Below, piece after piece: positions 24,768 to 33,813 of a DNA stretch of 64,000 bases. The stretch spans positions 10,938-74,937 of the forward strand of contig CAZSLS010000008.1 of NCBI GenBank assembly GCA_964607575.1, written 5' to 3'. The position numbers were made by a program, and so were the translations under genes. Below the pieces are notes generated by a model. The model had not been told where the DNA came from. It saw only the letters and a program-made list of their open reading frames with translations, and searched no databases. This DNA comes from BS750m-G57 sp964607575 (GTDB lineage: Bacteria > Planctomycetota > Phycisphaerae > SM23-33). Each line of letters starts with the position of its first letter. Position 1 is the stretch's first letter.

Positions 24768-26206
24768 TGCTCTTCTCCGCCGAATACGTCTACGTTTTCG
24801 AACAGCGCCGGGCTGCTGGCGTGTGCTACTCGGATAACCTGGTTCGGTTCGCCCTTACCGCAGTTCGGGGTGCCCATAACCAGCGTTTCATCCGCCGGGC
24901 CGACCGCCTTGAGGCTTCGCCAGAACGTCGCCGAAATTCCGCGGTAGTTGCAGTTCTTGACCACCTTGGTGAGCTTCCCGTTTTCGATCAACCGCCCCCG
25001 TTCGCATCCGAACTGGAACTTGTTGCGGGAGTCGTCGATCGACCAGGAACAGTTGGTCTCCATGTAAACGCCTCGCTCGACCGAGGCGACCATCCGCTCA
25101 AACGGTGTGTCGCCCGGTTCAAGATTCAGGTTCGCCATCCGATCTATCGGCGGGCGGTTCCAGCTGCACGCTCTGGCGTTTGCGACGCCGGGCAGTCCGG
25201 TGCGCCCCTGGCTTACCGTGGCTCCGAGCGACCGCAGGAGGACTCCGTCCTTTATGATCCAGGTTTTTTCAGCTTTTGCGCCTTCATCGTCGTAACCGTA
25301 GCTTGCCAGTTGCTCGGGGTGAGTTGGGTCGTAGGTGATGTTCAGCTTGTCGCTTCCGTACTGGTACGAACCCAGCATATCCATGGTCACGAAGCTCGTG
25401 CCGGCGTAGTTGCGTTCGTCGCCTAGTATGCGGTCCAGTTCCAGCGGGTGTCCGATCGATTCGTGGATCTGCAGTATCATCTGGTCGGGCGCCAGGATCA
25501 GGTCGGTTGGTCCGGTGGGGCAGTTGTCGGCGGTAAGCAGTTCGATCGCCTCAGACGCCAATCGCGGCGCCGCGGTGGTGAACCCGAATGTGTCGAGCAC
25601 TTCCATTCCGCCCTGTTGACAGAACGAATGTCCGCCGAGTGAACGGGTTTGGGTTTCGGCGCCTTGGTTGGCCGTTACGTTCATCGAGGGGGTGGTGTAG
25701 TGGAAAGCCTGGGCGATCCGTCCGCCGTGGGAGGTGAGCAGCAGTGATTCTGTCGACAGCATCCCTATCCCAGCCGACCAGTCCACGATGCGGTCATCGG
25801 TTTTCAGGCGGGCGCACTGCTGTTTGAGCAGATCGTAGCGGTCCTCCAGGCTCACCTCGGACCATGGGCGGATGTTCGGTCCGGACAGTTCGGCCTGATG
25901 GCTCGGCCAGTCGATTTTTGAGAAATCGGTCACCGCCCGTCCTGACGCCTGTTTGGCCCACCAGGCCGCCCGCGCGGCCGCTTCAGAGAGTCCCGCCGGG
26001 CCGAGATCGCACGTGGCGGCGTAGCCCAGACCGCCATCTGCAACCACGGTTATCATCACGCCGGCCTCTTCGCAGCGTGAGACGGGCAACGGTTCATCCT
26101 CCCTGACCGCGACGGATTCTTCGCGTTCGACGAGATAGCGAACCGAACAATAATCCACGCCGGCGGGCATGGCGTCGCGCAGGCGTTTTTCGAGAGTTTC
26201 TGTCAC
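24764..26206 (-). CDS. tldD: TldD-like metalloprotease, catalytic subunit
   Basis: 480 residues. The zinc site HESIGH (H248, E249, H253; family pattern HExxxH) lies in the QIHESIGHPLELDR segment, and the Cys of the C-terminal QFGCERG is the third ligand region. FHYTTPSMNVTANQG is another family hallmark. TldD works with TldE on peptides inside a shared chamber. The start is GTG 26206 with AGGAA 8-9 bases upstream. It is the first gene of a probable five-gene operon (tldD-tldE-eboF-eboD-GT), with a likely promoter at 26234-26261. This pair is probably dedicated to the neighbouring pathway, though a general housekeeping TldDE role is possible if no other copy exists in the genome. Confidence 0.9.
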   Translation of the reverse strand: MTETLEKRLRDAMPAGVDYCSVRYLVEREESVAVREDEPLPVSRCEEAGVMITVVADGGLGYAATCDLGPAGLSEAAARAAWWAKQASGRAVTDFSKIDWPSHQAELSGPNIRPWSEVSLEDRYDLLKQQCARLKTDDRIVDWSAGIGMLSTESLLLTSHGGRIAQAFHYTTPSMNVTANQGAETQTRSLGGHSFCQQGGMEVLDTFGFTTAAPRLASEAIELLTADNCPTGPTDLILAPDQMILQIHESIGHPLELDRILGDERNYAGTSFVTMDMLGSYQYGSDKLNITYDPTHPEQLASYGYDDEGAKAEKTWIIKDGVLLRSLGATVSQGRTGLPGVANARACSWNRPPIDRMANLNLEPGDTPFERMVASVERGVYMETNCSWSIDDSRNKFQFGCERGRLIENGKLTKVVKNCNYRGISATFWRSLKAVGPADETLVMGTPNCGKGEPNQVIRVAHASSPALFENVDVFGGEEQ

Positions 26207-26233
26207 AGTGTGTTTCCTGTTTTGTTGTTACAC

Positions 26234-26261
26234 ATAATAAGGCATTGGCGTGTCGCGTAAA
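26234..26261 (-). promoter_or_regulatory. Candidate promoter of the tldD-ebo operon
   Basis: On the minus strand, TTTACG (26256-26261) and TATTAT (26234-26239) are 16 bases apart and about 30 bases from the tldD GTG. This would make tldD-tldE-eboF-eboD-GT separate from the upstream hydrolase genes. Reading is by eye only. Confidence 0.4.
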
Positions 26262-26307
26262 CAAAAGCTTTTTCAGCATCAAAGATGGTAAGGCGATACC
26301 CGCGGCG

Positions 26308-29300
26308 CTATTTCTTTTTTTTCTTCTTCCTGTTGCGCGGCGGCTTGGGCGGTTTGGGCGACGACGTCATCGTGTTGATCGTGCGTTGAAGGCTCTTGAT
26401 CCTTCTTTCGGCCCGCTTCTTATCGGCGCTGGTCTTTGCGGCGGCGAGTTTCTTTTTCGCTTCTGCGAGTTTCGCCTCGAAGAGGGGCGCGGCGGCCTTT
26501 GCGTTGGGACCGATCTTGCCCAGGGCGGCTTCGGCGAAGCCCCTTGAGCCGCGGAGTCCGTACGTTGAACTCGCCTCTGCGAGAAGGGCCTTGACGGCGG
26601 CGTCTGTGTTGTGGCCTCGCCGGGCCATGTTCACCAGCGACTCGCGGAGGCGGTTTCGCCCGCAGACGCTTGTTTCTTTGTGGAACGCCTCGATCAGCTC
26701 GCCGGCCTTGCCGTCGGTTTCGGGCTCCTGAACGTAGCCTAATACGTGCGATACCCCCGCGCGGACCCACCATTCCTCGTCGTGGGCCAGTGCGAGGACC
26801 TCGTCGAGATGCTGCGCGGCGGCCTTGCCGCAGTTGGCCAGGGCCATTAACGCGCCCTCGCGGATGTATGCGTCTTCGTGCTTGAGCAGGGGCAGGAGTT
26901 TTGGGACGGCCTGTCCGGCGATTTCGGTGGTCATCCCTTCCGGCCAGTTTGGTCTGCCTCGCCCGTTCATCGCGTACCTGCCGCCCAGCGCGTCGCACCC
27001 GCTGCGAATCACGCGGATGTCGTTGGAGTCGAGGGCCTTGAGAATATAGGGCATGGCCTTTTCGCCATCGGGCATCATCGAGTAGGCCGCATCTCGCCGG
27101 AGTCGCGAATCGTAGTGGCCCAGGTATTTTGCCCGTTCTGCAAGCGGGGTCTTCCTCGGCGCTTCGGAGCCCTTCTTCCCGGAAAAGTCGGCGCGAAGCG
27201 GCCCGATCGGGTCGTTAGGTTTTCCGGGCGGGTCCATGATCAGGCCCGTGGTCATCGCCGGCAGGACGGTGGTGAGCCTGGGGCGCCCGGGCGTCTTGGT
27301 CGACAGGTCGGGCGCGGCGAGTTTGGTTACGATCGCCCAGCCGTCGTCGCGAGGCTCAAAGCCCAGGGTGTCGCCGCGTGTGTTTGCGTACAGGCCGAAG
27401 TCCGCGCCATTGCCCGACGAGAGGCGGACGGCCAGCACGTTGCGGCCCTTGCCGAGGCGTTTGATCGTTGCCGGCGGCAGGTCGATGGTCACCAGCGCGT
27501 TCATCCTCATTCGCGGGCCTTGTGTGGCGTTGGACCAGAGGATCGGGGCTCCGTTGAGGAACGCCACGGCCCGGGAGTTTTTCAGCAGGCGAAGCGTCAG
27601 CACTACCGACTTGTAGTCCGTTCGGTCGCAGTTAAAGACGATACGCAGATAGGGCGCCGATCGCGGGGCGACTTGCAAGCCTTCGCCGCGACCGGCGATT
27701 GGCCCGGCGCCGGCGGTCCACTTGCTGTCGTCGAAATTCGCCTCGGTCCAGCCCTTTGGCGGCGCTTCGCCTCTGGGCACGCCGAGCAGGCGCCAGGTCG
27801 GTTTCTTGCCCGGATATCCTTTGCTGCAGGCTGCGGCCAGGGGGGTCCAGTTCTTGTCGAGCAGTTCGGTAAGCACGCCGGCTTGGTACAGCGTGTTCAG
27901 TGCGGCGATTTGCGTCCAGTTGCCGCTTCGGATTCCCGATACGCGGAGCATGCTTGCCCGAGCCAATTCGTCGATCCGCCACGTGCCGACATATTCCTTG
28001 TAGAGCAACTCGCTGTAAAACGTCCATCGCGAGGCGTCCGGCGAGGTGGCAAGTTCGTTGCGGGCGAGCCTCTGGTATGGTCCGGCCGACGGGTCGGCGG
28101 CCAGTTTCTCGAACACTTCGCGGGCCTTGGGGTGCGTGTAGGTCAACCACTTGTACCGCTCGTAAAGCCCGCGGGCCCTTGCCAGCGGTCCGGCGTTCTT
28201 GTGCGTGCGGATTTGCCAGCGGAATGCCCCGAGCCTAAGGTCCCTGCCTCCGCCGGCGAATCGCGCCAGGTCGGTGGTCATCTGACTCGCACTGGCAAGG
28301 TTGTTTCCTGCTATCGCCGCTTCGATCTTCGCCAGTGTCAGCTCAATGTCCTTTTCCTTGCGATCGGCTGCGGCGAGCAGTTGACGGGCCAGGTCGCTGT
28401 CGGACTTCACCGTCTTGCGGAGGTTGTCAAACTTGCGGTCGCGGTACAGCTCGACGCCTTTTGCGATGTTCGCGGGCAGTTTTTGTGCTGCAAAAACGCT
28501 CCTGGGCCCGCCGTGGATTCGCAAGTTGGCTCCGGGCATAGCGTACAGTTGGGCCATTCCTCCGGTGGCCAGCACCGGGCCGCGGTAGGTGTAAATGTGC
28601 CCGATAATCGACTCGGGCAGCAGGAACCCGCCGTCCCAGCGGCGCGAGACGTTCATCAACCACCCCCAGTGGTCGAGCATGCGGCGGTAGTCCGGGTAGT
28701 GCGGGTCGCGCGCCCCGTGGAAGTTTCCCCAGACGAATCCCATGAATCCACCGGTGTGCCCGCGCGTTCGCCCTTCGTAGCTGCCTGTGACCAGACGGGC
28801 GAAGTATTCGCTCTTGGCCCGGTCACCGAGGATATTGAAGCACACGCCCGGAATCGCGTTTTTGCCATTGCCCCCTCCGAACTCCGGGCGGTGATCGCCG
28901 TAAGGCACCGAACCGCGAAAGGCGAACCGCGAGAAGAACTTCGTGGCGTTATTCAGGGCTGTGTCGCTTACATCCGCCCGGCTTCCTTGATCAGCACCAG
29001 CGCCATCCAGCAGACCAATCCGCAGTTGTTCAAGTTGCCGCCCTGTACGTATCCCGGGGAGGGGTAAGGTCCGTGGCCCCACGAACCGCAGGGCAGTTGG
29101 CTTCGGGCCAGCGTGTCGGCGACCGCTTCGCAGATCGGCAGGATGGTTCGGTCGCCTGTCTTGAGGTAATACTCGGCCAGGAACAGGCCCATGTACCCCC
29201 AGCCCCAGTTGGTTGTGTTGGTGGATTCGGGGTCGAAGTATTTGCGGTATCCGTATGCCAGGCGCCGGGCGTTTTCCAGGTATTTCGGATTGTCCGATGC

Positions 29301-29867
29301 CAGCCAGGTCAGCCCGTTCAGCGCGAAGCCCACGTGTATCTTACCGTCGAACGTGCCGTCTGTGTTCTGGATGCGGGCGAGGTATTCGCAGGCGTCGATG
29401 TGGATGGCGCGACTCTTGGCGCAGTTGAAGGGCCAGTCGGCGCCTATCGCTCCGAGTTTGCGCATTGGGATCGTCAGGTTCTTTTTCACCCCGCCGCGCA
29501 AAACCTGCACCGCCAGCTTACCGGTGCGTTCGGACGGTTCGATCTGCAGGCCGAGCGTTTTGAGCGGCTCGGAGCCGAGCGCCTTACCGTTTACGGTCAG
29601 GATGATGTCGTTGGGCAGGGCGATCTTGTCGGCCGGTGATCCGTTCTCGACTTCCCGCACCACCAGCTTGTCACCGAATATCCACCCGTTCATGCCCGTA
29701 GGACCGAATACGGTGGGCACGTGGAACTGCCTGCCGCACAGGGCAACGTCGGGACTCAGTTCGTCGCTGCGGAAGAAGTTGTCGCTCTTCGAGGGAGTTG
29801 CGCCCAAACCGAGCGTCGCCACCGCCGAGACGATTGCGATGATACTTGTGAGTTTGATGGGTGTCAT
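26308..29867 (-). pseudogene. DUF6288/PDZ/HEAT-repeat exported protein, broken by a -1 frameshift
   Basis: Two overlapping frames are one gene. The first (from ATG 29867) encodes a signal peptide, a PDZ domain (VVREVENGSPADKIALPNDI, near 65-100) and the start of a helical DUF6288 domain, stopping at 28968 after LIKEAGRM. The second frame resumes with ADVSDTALNNATKFF and carries the rest of DUF6288 (FRGSVPYGDH, WDGGFLLPESI), a beta-sandwich with AVAFLNGAPI and HEAT-like repeats, ending in a Lys-rich tail at 26308. Adding one G to the GGG run at 28977-28979 restores about 1187 residues. Either a sequencing indel or a recent mutation is likely; no slippery heptamer is seen. The function is unknown. 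It sits between the sialate-esterase gene and tldD. Confidence 0.75.
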
Positions 29868-29881
29868 GCCAGTTCCTTGAT

Positions 29882-31612
29882 TCACTTGGCCAGCGAGACG
29901 CCGTGGCCCTTGTTATAGAGTGCGAGCACTTGCTCCTCGCTAAGCGGTCGGGACCAGATGCCCACCTCGTCGAACGCTTCGAACTGGCGGGCGATCTTCT
30001 TGATATTCCCGATCATCAACATCGCATCCTTGGCCGGGATGATGTGGTTGTCCTTCGCGATACCCCAGAACGGCTTGTCCAACTGTCCGCACGGGGCGCC
30101 CTTTTTCCCCTTGCCTCCCTTGGGCGCTTTGACGCCGTCGATGTATATCTCGAACGCCTTTCGCGAACCATCGTACATGACCGCCACGTGACGCCACTCA
30201 TTACCGTCGGAGATAACATCGCCCGGACCGCCGTTGAACTTGAACCCCTTGGTCCCTCCGGCCAGACCGGCGGTTATAAACACCCCGCCCTTGGTTCCCC
30301 AGCACATGGCGTCCCAACCGGCGACGTTGGCGGTGTGGCTGTAGTACCAGTTGGTCGGAGCCCGCTCGATCTTCTTTCCGACGCCCTTTCCGATGCGCCC
30401 GCAACCGTAGTAGTTGGTGCGGTACCAGTAGGAAACCGTCAGGTTCTCGATATTTCCGCTCGCCCCGACCACATCCTTGTAATCGGGGAACTGAACGTGC
30501 TGCAGGCCGGTAAGCTGCAAACTCTTACCAATCACGCCCTGGGTCCACTCGGGTTTTCCGATGAGCTTTCCGTCGGCGCAGCCGGCGTGGTCTTTTGTGG
30601 TCGCGCCCTTGCCTTCATCGAACGACCAGTATCCGATCAGGCCTTTGGTGAGTTTGGAAAGATCGTACTTGGACTCCACCCGCTTGGCCCGGGCGGTGTA
30701 CTTTCGGCCTGCTTTGAGCGTTTTGGCGTTGTCCTGGGGCACCGTGGTTTTGATGAAAGGCAGCATCGCCTTGCCCCCGCGCTCGCCGATGGTGATCATG
30801 CCCGGCGTGTTGTAGTGGCCTTTGGGATGCAGATCCATGGTTGATACCCATGCGGCCTGCCCGTCCGCCTCGGCGACCTTCTTCTGTGCGGCGCGAATCA
30901 CCTTCCCGCCGCCTTTGCGGTTCCACACCGGGGCGGGCCCGATCTGGTAGATCAACACCGGTAGCTTGGGTACCGCCAGTTCGGTGCGCACGTCATGGAT
31001 CAGGTCGCGCAAGTTCTCTTCATAATAATTCCAGAAGCCTGTCGAGCGATCATCCTTGACCACTTCAGCCAGCGAATCGTTTTCGCCCTGGAACCAGACG
31101 AATCCGGCGAGTTCAAATTTTTGACCGTCATACTGCGGGTAGTCGCTCTTGGGATTGGCCAGGAAACGGTGGAATCGTCGCATCATGCGAAGGTACAGAT
31201 CGCCCACCCTGCCGCCGGCCCGCTTGACCGCGCTGGGCGGACGCCAGCGGGTGTGCAGTTGCGTCCCGCCGGTGGCTGATTTGAACATGACGATGGGATT
31301 GTCGACGGCCTCGCCGAGGATTCTACCCATCACCAGTTCCGGACCGAAGATATTGTCGGATGCGGCGCCTCCGCCAAAGCCGCATTTCAGCGGGCCGGAT
31401 ATCTTTCCAGCACGGATACACCACACGTCATCTCGCGGTTTATCTATGCCGGGGAATCGAGTGGTGCATTCCTTGCCGAAATAGTTGTGCCCTTCCATGT
31501 TGGATTGCCCGGCCATCAGGTAGATCTTGATTGGTTTCTTGTCCGCGGCCTGGGCGGAACCGGCGGCGATCAGGCAAAGCAACACCGCGACGATGATCTT
31601 ATTATTCAGCAT
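29882..31612 (-). CDS. Sialate O-acetylesterase-like protein with C-terminal LamG domain
   Basis: 576 residues with a signal peptide (1-22). The SGNH-type SASA domain has AGQSNMEG (34-41, Ser37 nucleophile), WFQGENDS and, near the end of the domain, DLHPKGHYN-like sequence with the catalytic His. From about residue 325 it has a LamG/concanavalin-like jelly roll (GLIGYWSFDEGKGATTKDHAG, VSYWYRTNYYG, WRHVAVMYDGSRKAFEIYIDG, FDEVGIWSRPLSEEQV). Together these suggest deacetylation of acetylated glycans while bound to them outside the cytoplasm. The ATG at 31612 gives the signal peptide; GAAGGA lies 9 bases before it. It lies between eboC and the DUF6288 gene, with small gaps. Confidence 0.85.
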   Translation of the reverse strand: MLNNKIIVAVLLCLIAAGSAQAADKKPIKIYLMAGQSNMEGHNYFGKECTTRFPGIDKPRDDVWCIRAGKISGPLKCGFGGGAASDNIFGPELVMGRILGEAVDNPIVMFKSATGGTQLHTRWRPPSAVKRAGGRVGDLYLRMMRRFHRFLANPKSDYPQYDGQKFELAGFVWFQGENDSLAEVVKDDRSTGFWNYYEENLRDLIHDVRTELAVPKLPVLIYQIGPAPVWNRKGGGKVIRAAQKKVAEADGQAAWVSTMDLHPKGHYNTPGMITIGERGGKAMLPFIKTTVPQDNAKTLKAGRKYTARAKRVESKYDLSKLTKGLIGYWSFDEGKGATTKDHAGCADGKLIGKPEWTQGVIGKSLQLTGLQHVQFPDYKDVVGASGNIENLTVSYWYRTNYYGCGRIGKGVGKKIERAPTNWYYSHTANVAGWDAMCWGTKGGVFITAGLAGGTKGFKFNGGPGDVISDGNEWRHVAVMYDGSRKAFEIYIDGVKAPKGGKGKKGAPCGQLDKPFWGIAKDNHIIPAKDAMLMIGNIKKIARQFEAFDEVGIWSRPLSEEQVLALYNKGHGVSLAK

Positions 31613-31698
31613 GTGAAAGTTCCTTCTCTGCGGATAATGCCGGGTATATGGGCGCGACAATTTTATTCGAGGGGCGGGGGCGTTGGCAAGAGCCGGCC

Positions 31699-32706
31699 CT
31701 AACTTGCGTAGAACCGCCTGCTTAGCGGGATGAACGCCAGATACGCCAGGCCCAAGGCGATTGCCAACGGTATCCCCTCGTTATGGGCGCCGGTCGAGTA
31801 GCTGTTGAAGTAGACTACGGCGGCCTGGATCAGCAGCAGGTTGCCTACCAGTTCACCCACCACGGTCTGGACGATTCGAGGTTCGCTCTTGCCCGTCAGT
31901 CGCCATCCGCAGACCAATGCGACAGCAACGGGCAAGCCCGCGATAACGATGAAACTCAAGCAACTCAGGACGTTGTCCCATTGAGGCCAGGGATACATCA
32001 CGCAGGACATCCAGACCGCTGTTATCGCGCCAGGCAGCCATGGGCGGATCCGCATCCTGGAAGTTTTGGTTTCCCGCGCGGCGATCAGCGTGACCGAGGC
32101 GATGTAGAGGATCATGGGCGTGATCGGGTAGAACGGCCAGGAAAGCAGCATCGACAGCTTTTCCCACGCCAGCAACCCGCCTGCGGAGTCCTGCCCCAGA
32201 TTCAGCGACGAACTGATCGCCAGCCCCAGAAAAATGCTGAGTCCCCGACAGAGCCCCATGTTCAGCGCCCCGGCGATCGGAATGCGCTTAACGCCCGCGT
32301 TGTAACTCACCACCGCCACCGCCAGTGCCGCGGCGATACCGGCGCAGAGCGCCCCGTTGAATGCGGCCGCCGCCACACCGCCGATCAGGAGAATGATTGC
32401 AGTGATGGTGGCCGTTGTTGTGCTGATTTGGCCCGAAGGCAGGGGGCGGTTGGGCCGGTCGCGGCGGTCTTCTTTGAGATCGAACAGATCGTTGAGTATC
32501 AGCCCGGCGCAGTAGAGCAGAACGGCCGCGACGACACACGGGACAACCACCAGGATTCCTCCGGTGTCAACAAATCCTTTTTCGATGGATGAGTAGCATC
32601 CCCACGAGAAGAACCCCACGATCGGGTCTGCGGGCACGGTCAGGAGGTTCGGTATGCGCAGCAACTGCAACCAAGCGCCGAGTTGTGAGCGTTTCTCAGT
32701 TGTCAT
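31699..32706 (-). CDS. eboC: EboC-like UbiA family prenyltransferase
   Basis: 335 residues, integral membrane, with about eight or nine predicted transmembrane helices. The first prenyl-diphosphate/Mg motif is LNDLFDLKEDRRDRPNRP (71-88, NDxxDxxxD type). The second Asp-rich loop is weak or absent, which is a caution. UbiA enzymes prenylate aromatic rings; EboC is the member conserved in ebo clusters. The EboB-like TatD gene 154 bases upstream supports this name over a quinone-synthesis enzyme. The substrate is not known. Two perfect hairpins lie in the spacer upstream (32742-32762 and 32768-32786). Confidence 0.75.
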   Translation of the reverse strand: MTTEKRSQLGAWLQLLRIPNLLTVPADPIVGFFSWGCYSSIEKGFVDTGGILVVVPCVVAAVLLYCAGLILNDLFDLKEDRRDRPNRPLPSGQISTTTATITAIILLIGGVAAAAFNGALCAGIAAALAVAVVSYNAGVKRIPIAGALNMGLCRGLSIFLGLAISSSLNLGQDSAGGLLAWEKLSMLLSWPFYPITPMILYIASVTLIAARETKTSRMRIRPWLPGAITAVWMSCVMYPWPQWDNVLSCLSFIVIAGLPVAVALVCGWRLTGKSEPRIVQTVVGELVGNLLLIQAAVVYFNSYSTGAHNEGIPLAIALGLAYLAFIPLSRRFYAS

Positions 32707-32741
32707 GCGGTTGTTCGTTAGTGAGCGTTGCCGTTATCGTA

Positions 32742-32762
32742 GACGCGGCGTCCCGCCGCGTC
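32742..32762. repeat. Perfect 9-bp hairpin in the eboB-eboC spacer
   Basis: GACGCGGCG at 32742-32750, TCC loop, CGCCGCGTC at 32754-32762. It is followed five bases later by a second hairpin. They may affect expression of eboC or be part of a dispersed repeat, since a shortened copy of the flanks (TAGACGC ... CGCTTCTACGTT) is at 45240-45262. Confidence 0.55.
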
Positions 32763-32767
32763 ATTCA

Positions 32768-32786
32768 AAGCGGCTGGAAGCCGCTT
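32768..32786. repeat. Perfect 8-bp hairpin in the eboB-eboC spacer
   Basis: AAGCGGCT at 32768-32775, GGA loop, AGCCGCTT at 32779-32786. It is paired with the hairpin at 32742-32762. No T-tract follows on either strand, so a terminator is unlikely. Confidence 0.55.
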
Positions 32787-32860
32787 CTACGTTTACGCCG
32801 TTGCCGTTACTTGAAAATTGGGCGTTTCTTGTTGGCTGTTGGATGTTCTTCCGTCGCCGT

Positions 32861-33706
32861 TTACCGTTGAAACTCCCGCGGGTCCATTGGTTCTATGTCC
32901 AGTTCGGGTTTCCAGCGGGGGCACTGGGAGTAAAATGCGTTGGCGTTTCCCATTACCAGGCGCTGGATCATCTCGTCGTCGTGCCCGTCGCCCTGCATGA
33001 AATCGATCACCTTGATCAGGCTCAGCGGGTCGGAGACGCCCCAGTCGGCGGACCCCGAGACTATCACGCGATTGGCGTCGCTGCCGAGATTCCGCAGAAT
33101 CGCACTGACGCGCTGGGGCGTGAGTTTCGAGAACGGATAGACCGTCAGACCGCAATAGCAACCGGTTTCGTTGACGGCCTGTTCGATGGTCTCTTCGACA
33201 TTGTGATCGAGATATATCTTCGATTCATCGTAGCCGACCTCGCGTATGACCTTCATCGAACGCTTTATGCCCTCGGGCTTGTTGAGGTGGGGCAGGTGAA
33301 CGATCACCAGCATGTTTCGCTCGGCGGCTAGCTCGAGTTGGCGGCGGAACGCGTATTCTTCGGCGTCGGAGATGTTGTTGAAGCCGATTTCGCCGAGCGC
33401 GACGCACCGTTCGTGGTCGAGGTACTCGCCCATACCGGCGAGCACTTCATCGACCAGTGGTGTGTTTTCGGCCTCTTTAGGGTTGTAGGCGATTGCTGCG
33501 AAGTGGTCTATTCCGAATCGCCGGGCGCGGACGGTCTCGAATTCGAGCACCAGGCGGAAGTAGTCGAAGAACGTTCCGGCGTAGCGGCGGTCGGACCCTA
33601 GCCAGAACGAAGGCTCGACGCACGCGCGGATACCGGCGGAGAACATGGCCTGGTAATCGTCGGTGGTGCGGGAGTACATGTGTATGTGCGGTTCGATAAT
33701 GATCAT
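32861..33706 (-). CDS. eboB: EboB-like TatD family metal-dependent hydrolase
   Basis: 281 residues of the amidohydrolase-like TatD family. The N-terminus MIIIEPHIHMYSRTTDDY has the HxH metal motif (H8, H10) followed by the SRTTDDY stretch typical of EboB and unlike ordinary TatD nucleases. Other family parts are YAGTFFDYFRL, ALGEIGFNN (Glu ligand) and MLVIVHLPHLNK (His ligand), VSGSADWGVSDP (Asp ligand). AAGGA precedes the ATG at 33706; the 20 upstream in-frame codons are ignored. It is the first of a long minus-strand run and is divergent from the glycoside-hydrolase-like gene. Known ebo genes act in metabolite trafficking; the reaction of EboB is unknown. Confidence 0.85.
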   Translation of the reverse strand: MIIIEPHIHMYSRTTDDYQAMFSAGIRACVEPSFWLGSDRRYAGTFFDYFRLVLEFETVRARRFGIDHFAAIAYNPKEAENTPLVDEVLAGMGEYLDHERCVALGEIGFNNISDAEEYAFRRQLELAAERNMLVIVHLPHLNKPEGIKRSMKVIREVGYDESKIYLDHNVEETIEQAVNETGCYCGLTVYPFSKLTPQRVSAILRNLGSDANRVIVSGSADWGVSDPLSLIKVIDFMQGDGHDDEMIQRLVMGNANAFYSQCPRWKPELDIEPMDPREFQR

Positions 33707-33764
33707 CTGCGGTTCCTTTTGGTCGGCCCGTAAGCTATATTCAGTGTTCGATTTTCGAAAAAAC

Positions 33765-33770
33765 ATTATA
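33765..33770 (-). promoter_or_regulatory. Candidate -10 box for eboB
   Basis: TATAAT on the minus strand, with a start site expected near 33758, about 50 bases before the eboB ATG. No good -35 hexamer is visible at 16-18 bases, so the call is weak. Confidence 0.3.
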
Positions 33771-33813
33771 ACCCCAAGTCGGACCCGCTTGCACGACTGA
33801 ACGGAATTGAATC

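Noticed and set aside
28968..28980. Programmed -1 ribosomal frameshift in the DUF6288 gene
   Set aside because: No X-XXY-YYZ slippery heptamer and no clear downstream stem-loop; an indel in GGG is simpler.
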